In this document: positions 13,201 to 22,200 of the stretch, piece by piece | How positions within the stretch are numbered: position 1 is the stretch's first letter | Layout: every line of letters starts with the position of its first letter | Origin: Buxus sempervirens | Lineage: Eukaryota; Streptophyta; Magnoliopsida; Buxales; Buxaceae | Assembly (NCBI GenBank): GCA_947561395.2 | Contig: OX387182.1 | Coordinates: forward strand, 48,601,949 to 48,665,948 | Direction of reading: 5' to 3' | Length of the DNA stretch: 64,000 nucleotides | Made by a program: the position numbers and the translations under genes | Notes under the pieces: generated by a model | Databases searched by the model: none | What the model was told of the DNA's origin: nothing | What the model saw: only the letters and a program-made list of their open reading frames with translations

Positions 13201-16200
13201 AATACAGTATATATAGTTACAGGATTGTTTACAAATATAGAATGAATAAAATTAGGCTAGACAGGATTGTACAGGATTCCTAGACTCAAGGTGATCCTGA
13301 AATCATGATAATCTAGGTTGTACACAATATCAGGGATCTCAATCAAAGAGAGAAAATTAGGGAGAGATATCAATCAACATCTTTTATATGCCCCCGCAAG
13401 ATTGCAGTTCCATCAGTAACACCAATCTTGGATAGAAGTTGCTGAAATCTCGACCATGACAAGGGCTTTGTAAGCAAATCAGCTAACTGATCTTATGTGT
13501 GAACATGAGAGACGGTCAGCTTGCCCCGAGTGGCATAATCTCTTACGAAATGTAGATCAATAGCTATATGCTTCATATGCGAGTGCATGACTGGATTGAG
13601 ACTTAACTGCGTGGCACCTATATTGTCACAAAATAGTGATGGTGGCATAGGGAGTGAGACACCCAACTATGAGAGTAGTGATTGTAACCAAGCTATTTTT
13701 GAAGTAGCTGTGGCCAAAGCACGATACTCGGCTTCAGTGGAAGAGCGTGCAACTGCCTTTTGCTTTCTTGTGCACTATGAAATCAAATTATTTCCAAGAA
13801 ACACAAGATAAGCACTTGTTGAAGTTCTGTCATCTTGATTCCCTGCCCAGTCAGCGTCTGAAAAAGCCTGAAGGTGCAGGAGATTTTCATGACGTAGGAG
13901 GAGACCATGATTCACCGTTTGTTTGAGGTAGCGAAGTAGTTGTTTGGTAGCTTGCCAATGAATGGAGCTGGGACAATGCATGAACTATGCAAGCTTATTT
14001 ACTGCGTAGCTAATATCAGGACGTGTAAAGGATAGGTCTGAAGTGCACCAATAACGCAACGGAACTCAGAGCAGTCAACAGAAGGTGATCCATCATTGAG
14101 CTGGAGTTTGATCGAGGTGGAGAGGGGTGTACAGACTGTTTTGGCACCCTCCATCTTTGTTCTATCCTAGAGATCATGCACATACCTTTGCTGAGTGAGA
14201 AATAAACCTTGAGGTGTTGGCACAACTTCCACTCCCAAAAAGTAATGCAGTGAACTCAAGTCTTTGAGAGAAAATTCAGCCCCCAATTGACGAACAACTT
14301 GGTGTATTTGAGCTATCTTGTTACCCGTGATAATGAGATCATCAATGTACACCAAAATGTACAGGATAAAATCACCTGAATTCAGAATGAATAATGAAGA
14401 ATTGGAGAGTGAGTTCTGAAAACCAAGCTTAAGTAAACTGCACTTTAGGGCTTTGTACCAAGCCCTTGGAGCTTGCTTTAGACCATAGATGGATTTTTGT
14501 AGCTTGCAAACATAGGAAGGACATGAGCTGTCAACGAATCCTGTAGGTTGTGTCATGAAGACATCCTCATCGAGAGTCCCATGCAGAAAAGCATTATTCA
14601 CATCAATTTGATATAAAGGCCAATTTTTCTGCAATGCAATGGATAGGATGAGATGAATTGTTGTAGGTTTTACCACTGGACTAAATGTCTCTGTATAGTC
14701 CAAGCCTGGCCTTTGATGAAAGCCTTGGCAACAAGCCTAGCTTTAAATCTATCAATTTGTCCATCAGGTTTTCGCTTAGCACAGAAAACCCATTTACATC
14801 CAACTGGATTCTGATTTGGTTGTGGAGGAACTAGTACCCAAGTACCATGGCGAACTAGGGAATTGAACTCTTCAGACATTGCATGCCTCCAATTCAAGTC
14901 TTTGAGTGCCTGGGAGACACAGGTTGGTTCCATGGGGGGTGATAACGGGTGTTTGGTGACCAGGTGCAATTGTTTGGGCTTGAAGATATTATTCATTGAT
15001 CTTGTGGTCATGGGATGAGTTCTGGTAGGAGGAGATGATGGAGTTGTGGGTGAGATATCTCTAGATAAAGACTGTGGTACAACAAGGGTTGATGTTTGAT
15101 CTGTAGCTTCGAGGTTCGGTGCAATGGAAGAGTGGGAAGAAGGCATACTTGAAGAAGGTAATTGCACGGGGGGAGGCTAATCTGCTTCAGAGTGTGCGGC
15201 TTCCTTTGTATGACAGGAGGCACTGCAGGTTCTCCATGGCAGGGAACTGAGTAGATAGGACTAGGTAAAGAGATAGTGGAGTGATAACCTGAGAAGGGAA
15301 AGATATTTTCGTCAAAGGTTACATGTCGTGCAACATAGAGCCTTTTAGACTCAATGTGTAAGCAAAGATAGTCACTTTGGGAATCTGAGTACCCAACAAA
15401 AATACAAGGACTTGACTTGGGTTGGAATTTATGAGAGTTGTAGGGCTTCAACCAAGGAAAGCATAAACAACCAGACGTTCTAAGCTTGAGATAGTTTGGG
15501 GTTTTATGAAATAGCTTTTCAAAAGGACACTAAAAGTTGAGTATAGGTGTAGGCATACGGTTGATTAAATAAACCACAGCCTTAAACGCATATACCCAGT
15601 ATGATTGGGGCATGCTGGCCTTGTGAAGTAAGGTGAGGGCAGTTTCAACAATGTGTCAATGGCGTCTCTCAGCGTTGCCATTCTGTTGGGGTGTATGAAG
15701 GGCAGTGGTGAAGTGGCTGATCCCATGTTTGACAAGAAATGGTTTTAACTTGAAAAACTCACCGCCATTATCTGTGTAAAGATTCTTAATTTTCACCGCA
15801 AATTGTAGTTCTAGAAGGGCAACTAATTGAGTGAAAATTTTCTCAACATCAGATTTAGCAAAGAGGGGAAATAGCCAACAATATTTAGTAAAATGATCTA
15901 TGAAAAGAACATAATACTTGTAGCCATTATTATCAATAACTGGAGCTGGTCCCCATACATCTGCATACAAATACTCTAAAGTGGAAGTACTTGTAAGTGA
16001 GCTGATAGAGAAGGGAAGCTTGTGAGACTTATTGACACGACATGAAACACAAGGACTGGGTTTATTTGAAGTTAAAACTGGTAGAGACTTGGAAGAAAGA
16101 AGTTGAGATACAATCTTAGAGGACGGGTGACCAAGACAGTTGTGCCATCCTTCAAAGGATACTCGAGCTCCAGCAAGAGAGATTGCATTTGCTTGCCTGT

Positions 16201-19200
16201 CATATGTAAGTGCAGAAAATGGGTACACACCTTCCATGCATTTACCTCGAAGTAGAGGCGCCCCCGTGATCAGATCCTTCACAAGAAAATGAAAAGGATG
16301 AAATTCAACAGTTACATTGTTAGATTTGGTGAAACCGTGGATGGATATAAGATTTTTTTGGATAGAAGGCACACATAAAACATCATCAAGCACAGACCTG
16401 TTCCATCACCTATAACAACCTCATCTTGACCGTCATATTCAGAATGAATATTAAGGTTGGAGAGGTCAGAGGTAATATTGTGAGATGCAGCAGAATCTAG
16501 TAACCATTTCTTCTCACAACCTGTGGAAGAGGCACAATTCGCAACAGCTTTGGAGGATCAATACTTAGGACACTGTTTTGCATTGTGTCCCGATTGATCA
16601 CATAGTTGACAGAATGCTGTAGATTTGGAATCATTCTTGTGGTTGCCATTTCTTCTGTATGATCCCTTACGATTATTGTGCTTGTAGTTGTTGCTTGACT
16701 TGCGTTGAGAAGAATTATCTGTGGCTATGACAGTGGAGGAGAGTGTTTCCAACCTTTTCAGGTAAGCTTCATGACCTATAAGAAGATCATGTAACTCTTC
16801 AAACGTCAGCGAGGTTTCCGGAGCCCTGATGGGGGCAACAATGTCACGAAATTCAGGACCCAATCCATTTATGATGTGGAGTGTAAGATTGTCATTGGAT
16901 CGGGGAGAATCAATGAGAGCTAGTTCATTCGCTGTGATTTTAATGGCATGTAGATACATGGAAACCGAACTGGAACCATGTTGACTTAACGTGATTTCTT
17001 CCTTAAGTTGCATCACTTGGGTCCTGGAGGGATTCGCATATAGTCTTGCAAGTCTGTTCCAAGCTTCTTTGGAGGTTTGAGCTGCTTCAATAAGCGGCAC
17101 CACATTCTCAGCCACAGGTGCAAGGATCGTGGCTAGGAGAAGCTTATCCTGACAATACCAATGTCGGTAGGCAAAGGACATAGCAGAGGCAACAACTTTT
17201 GAGGAAGATGACGCGGTTTTGGATGGACAAGACAATGTTCCATCAATATATCCTAGTAGATCATAACAAATCAGCAGGGTCATGAACTGAGCTCTCCATG
17301 ACGGATAGTTTGAGCCATTGAGTTTGTAGGGTAATTGGGTAGAGGTATTGATAGCAACACGAGGCAGATCGCCTGATTTGTTAGTGTTGCTATCTTGAAC
17401 AGGAGAGGGGCCAGAGCTGCTGACAGTAGACATGGTGTGGCAGGAAAAAAAAAAAGAAATCTATGCTCGTTGGAGACTAACTTGGCTCCGATACTATATA
17501 GAGACAGAGAATAGGCTTGGTAATTGTGTGAACCTTAAATACATTCTTTCCAAGGAATACAGTATATATAGTTACAGGATTGTTTACAAATATGGAATGA
17601 ATAAAATTAGGCTAGACAGGATTGTACAAGACTCCCAGAATCAAGGTGATCCTGAAATCATGCTAATCTAGGTTGTACACAATATCAGGGATCTCAATCA
17701 AAGAGAGAAAATCAGGGAGAGATATCAATCAACATCTTTTATATATATTATCTTAAATTCAGTTCTATTCCATTAAAATCTTTGTGAAACTCTATTATGT
17801 TGAATTCTTTGAAGAGCACATGTTGACAAAGTGATGGAATCTTGTATTACATATATAAAGGAGGACCATACACCATTTATGTTTGAAATTTGAGAACCTT
17901 CTTTTGTGGACTGTTCTTGAATTTTTTTTTTACTATTAAATGGGCTGCTTTACCATGTGATTTCTATAGGTATAATACATATTTAAAAACTGAGAAATTA
18001 TAGTTAGTTTTATTTACTATTGAATTGGTTGCTTTGTGATGGGCGGCATGATAAACATGCAGATAATAAGAACTAAAGACTAGAAATCAATTGCCTTAAT
18101 AGAAAATTATAGAGTTCAAGGCATGCAGATTTCCTTGAACATTTATCCAAGTAATGCTTAATTTCGTATGTTGTCAAAGCCATGCAGATTGCAGATCACT
18201 CGGATTTTATATGTTAGACCATCTCTAAATTTGTGTTGCTAGTTGTGTATGCTGATCACATCATTATATCTGGCAATGATGTTGAAGAAATTGAAACTAC
18301 TTAGTACTTTCTGAAGCACATTTTCACACCAAAGATTTGGGACAACTGAGATTATTCTTTGTTATGGACAACAAAGCGTTGTTTCATCCCAAAGGAAGTA
18401 TGTTACTGACCTTCTTGAGGAGGTTAGTATGTTCGAGACCAAATCTGTTGATACACCAATTTTCATAAAAATATTTTAGATGAAAATTGAAGTTAAAGAT
18501 AAGAAGCAATGCAGAATGCTGATTGGGAAGCTGATATACTTAACAGATAGTGGACCTGGCATTTCTTTTGTTGTTGGGGTTGTTAATTAATGTAATGTTG
18601 GTGTCTTGTTCACTCTATCTAGTATCCATTGGGCCTTCTATGAAGGGGCCGAATGGTTGAAGCCACCATAGGAGGCCAGATGTTCGTTTTTGGGGCCAAG
18701 ATTGACCCATTAGGATTTAGGGGTGGAGCTCTGGCCTGGACTTAATGGGGTACTAAATAAGGTTGAGAATCATTCGATTTTGTGTGTTGTGTGGTGTCTT
18801 GGGAAAGACTTTTGGGGCTTTTTGGTTTTTGGCTTTCTGTCAAGTTAGGGTATTCATTACTTGACAAAATAGCTTTGGAAAATCCTTTGGTTTTTTAGTA
18901 AAACTTCTTCTCATCTCCATCCTTATTACAGCCTTTAAGCCAAACCACATAAATCTTGGTCTTTTGTATTTGCTTGCTTTAATTGTTCTTTGGTTTCTTT
19001 TGCCATCTTGTTCGTGTTTTTCTGTAACAATAAATTCATTGAGAGTTCCAAGCAGTGTCGCTTGGATGCTGCTGCAGAATATTGTGCTATATAAAAGGCA
19101 CTCCTATGCAAAGTTTTGTTGTATTGGCTAAAAAGGAAACCTTGTCATTACTGCATATTCAGATGCAGACTAAGCTGGATCCAAGTTTGATAGCGTTATA

Positions 19201-22200
19201 CTACTGGTTTGTACACTTTTATTGGTGGTAACCTGGTTACATGGAAGAGTAGGAAACAAATTGTAGTTTTAAGATCTAGTATTCAAGCAGAATACGGGGT
19301 CTCTGTCACATATAGTTTGTAAATTAAATTGGCTGAAAATTCTAATGAATAATTTTGTTTTACTGACCGAAAGCCTATGACCATGTTTTGTGACCACACA
19401 ACTCTTTATATTGTTAGTAGCCAAAGTTCCAGAAAAGAACATAGCATATGGAATTGGATTGTCATCTTGTTAGAGGGACTATTATGAGCAAGAAGAAATG
19501 TGCACCATATATTAAGTCAGAAGATCAGTTAGGTGATGTATTCACAAGGATCTTTCTCAAGCTGGGCATGGGAAATACATATGCTCCAGCTTGAGGGATT
19601 GTGTTAAGACATGAATTTGTTTTATTGTCTGTATATGGTCCCTTTTTTGTTGTGTGGAGTTATTTTGGTTTTTATGTTCTCTTATAAGTTAAGGGTGTTT
19701 TGAGAAACCATGGCCATGTATTTTAAGTGAACCTAGGAACAACCAGTAGAGAACTTTTGTTAATCATCCATTTTTCTACATCTAACAAAAACTATTTCCC
19801 TTCTTTCTTCTTCTTATTGCTCAAACATCATCACCTTCTTTTATTTTTAACATGTACAGGACTGTGCCTAACATTTTGAGAAGAATGCTACCAAGTCAGC
19901 TCTAGATTATCATTGTCCTGATGGAGGTAGGCATATTAAAGATTTAATCAGTGGTTAGGTCCTAGCTCCACATGAGGGTAGTGATACAAACTTAAAATAA
20001 TTTATTAGCAGATTTTTAATAGTTATTCTCTTCATAAATTGTAATGGTAAAAATTGAGAACTGAGGGATTCTCAAATGTGAAAACTTATATTATTTGAGA
20101 ACTAGAAATATGACAAATGTTTGGAGGAGGTGCATGGTAATACCTATATGTAAGAATAAAGGAGATATAGAATCATACAATTATTTTGGAATTAGCTTAG
20201 AAAGGATAGTAAAAATAACCCAAGTGTTAGAAACTAATTTTTGGCTTTACACATGAGAGGTCTACCATTACAGTGATCTTCTTTCTTAGGCAATTAGTGT
20301 AGAAGTTTAGAAAGAAGAAGAGAGACCTTTACATGGTTTCATTGACCTAGAAAAGACATATGATCAGAGTCCCAAGGGAGCTAATTTTGGTGTCTTTTGG
20401 GCAAAAAGGAGAACCATTAAGGTATATTGAAGTTATTAAAGACGTGTATAAGGGAGTGATAACTAAGGGCGAGAGAAGTGGGTATCAGGACAAATTACTT
20501 TCTAGTAATGGTAGGTTCACATCAAGAGTAAGCTTCAAGCCCCTATCTTTTTGGCTTTAAATTTGGATAGAGCCACATTTAAGAGAAGGTACATTAGTGG
20601 ATGTTATTTGCTAATTAAGTTTTGTGGTAGTGTCCAAGGAGTAACTGCAAATTGGGGAGTTATGGAGGGATGCTTTGGAATCAAAATAGATCAAATTAGG
20701 ACCAAGTATATGAAATGTATCTTTAGCACAAATAATAGTAGAAGTGAAGCAATGGTATTTATTGAGAAATCAAGCAATTCAAAGAAGTAATCAAATTTGT
20801 TTCAATTATTCATACGGAGAGAGAAATTGATGAGGATATTGCAAATAGAATTTGCGCTAGAAGGAAAATTTTATATGGCTATCTTTAGACCTGTTTTGAT
20901 GTATGAATCAGAATTTTGGGCAATAAATAGGCAACATTTGCATGGAATAGTTATTTCTGAGATGAGTGTTGAGATGGATGTGTTGGAAGACTAGGAAAGA
21001 TAAGATTAAAGAATGAACTTATTCAAGGTTTCACTTGCATAAGTGATAAGATAAAATAAAGTAGATTAAGATTGTTTGGGCATCTAAGACGAAGACTAAG
21101 GGAGGCAATTGTGAGGTGTGATAGGGTTACTGCTTGAAAGATTTGAGAGAGTAACAGGAAAGATCAAAGAAAAACAAGGATGCAATATGTTAGAAAGGAT
21201 TGATTACCTAAAATTGACTAATATTGTTTTGATAGATTGGGATGGAGGAACATGATTCATTTTGTCAACCCAGCTAGTTGGGATAAGGCATTTGGTTATT
21301 GATTGATTGATTAATGAATTATCCAATCATATTTAGAATATTGATGAGGATTTTGGCACATAGAACTAGAGCCGTATGACTTAAGTAGAGAAATGCATGT
21401 TTTTGTGATTGATTTCTTCCATTCAAGCAAGAGGAAAATTTTGTACGATGGATACTACATGTGCTATCGTGTATAGAGCAGAATATTAGGCAATAAAGAA
21501 GCTACTTGCTAATAGGATGGATAATGCAGAAATAAGTGTGTTGAAATGGATGTGTGAGAGGATTATGAGAGATGGGCTAAGGATGAACATATATATGAGT
21601 GTCTAGGAGAGGCTGAAATAGGAAAATAAGTAAAGTAAATTGGGTTAAGATGGTTTTAAAATTTTAAATGGACACCTAGAGCAGTGCTTGTGGGAAGATG
21701 TGAGGGGATGCACATTGAAGGTTTTGTCAGGGCAAGAAGAAGCGCAAACAGAACATGGATGGAATTGATTAGAATGATTAAAAACAGATAATCCAATCCC
21801 ATTTTTTTCCTTATATATATAATCTTCATTACCGATCAGAGAAAAAAAAAAGAAAAAAAAAACAGATAATCCAATCAAAGATGTGGTTTTTAATAAATTA
21901 AGGTGGTTGAACAAGGATTTTGTTGCCAACCACAGCTAGTTGGGATAGGGAAAATTTTATTGTTCTTGTAGTCTCTTCATTGATTGTGTATGTGTACATT
22001 TATTCAGTTGAGTACTCTGTGTAGCATATCTCTTTTATAAAAGGGATTTTTCCATGATGAATTTTTAAAGCTTTAAGTAGGATTCACAGGATTTAGTTTT
22101 CCATGTACTTTCAGAATTTCAGATATCCGATTCCCATGCTTGTCAACATTTATCCTCTCGCATTCAAGATTTGGTATACATTTTTTCTTTTTATTTTTTA

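Larger units (their letters stand above)
13145..17744 (-). mobile_element. Copia LTR retrotransposon (younger insertion), 4.6 kb, - strand
   Basis: Two 245-bp LTRs, a primer-binding site matching initiator tRNA-Met (complement of GGCTCCGATAC at 17484-17494) and a purine tract (complement of GCCCCCGC at 13390-13397) bound gag and pol in the order expected of Copia (gag, protease, integrase, RT, RNase H). ATTAT in the broken host LTR is found on both sides, in AT-rich sequence that leaves its exact length unsure. LTR copies differ at about 8 of 245 positions by hand count. Several frameshifts and stops mean it is no longer autonomous. Confidence 0.92.
12539..18123 (+). repeat. Chromovirus LTR, + orientation, interrupted by Copia 13145-17744
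   Basis: Starts TGTAATGACCCAG at 12539, runs to 13144, resumes at 17745 and ends AAGGCA at 18123. It mirrors 11601 down to 10357, including the CT-rich block, the GAAGAAGAAG run and the motif GGGTTCCCTTCTAGAG. Beyond 18123 the old Copia reading frame resumes immediately, so the LTR is truncated there. Confidence 0.8.

Noticed and set aside
17432-17671. + strand ORF of 79 aa at the Copia 5' LTR
   Set aside because: It translates the reverse strand of the LTR and primer-binding site and is repeated in the other LTR.
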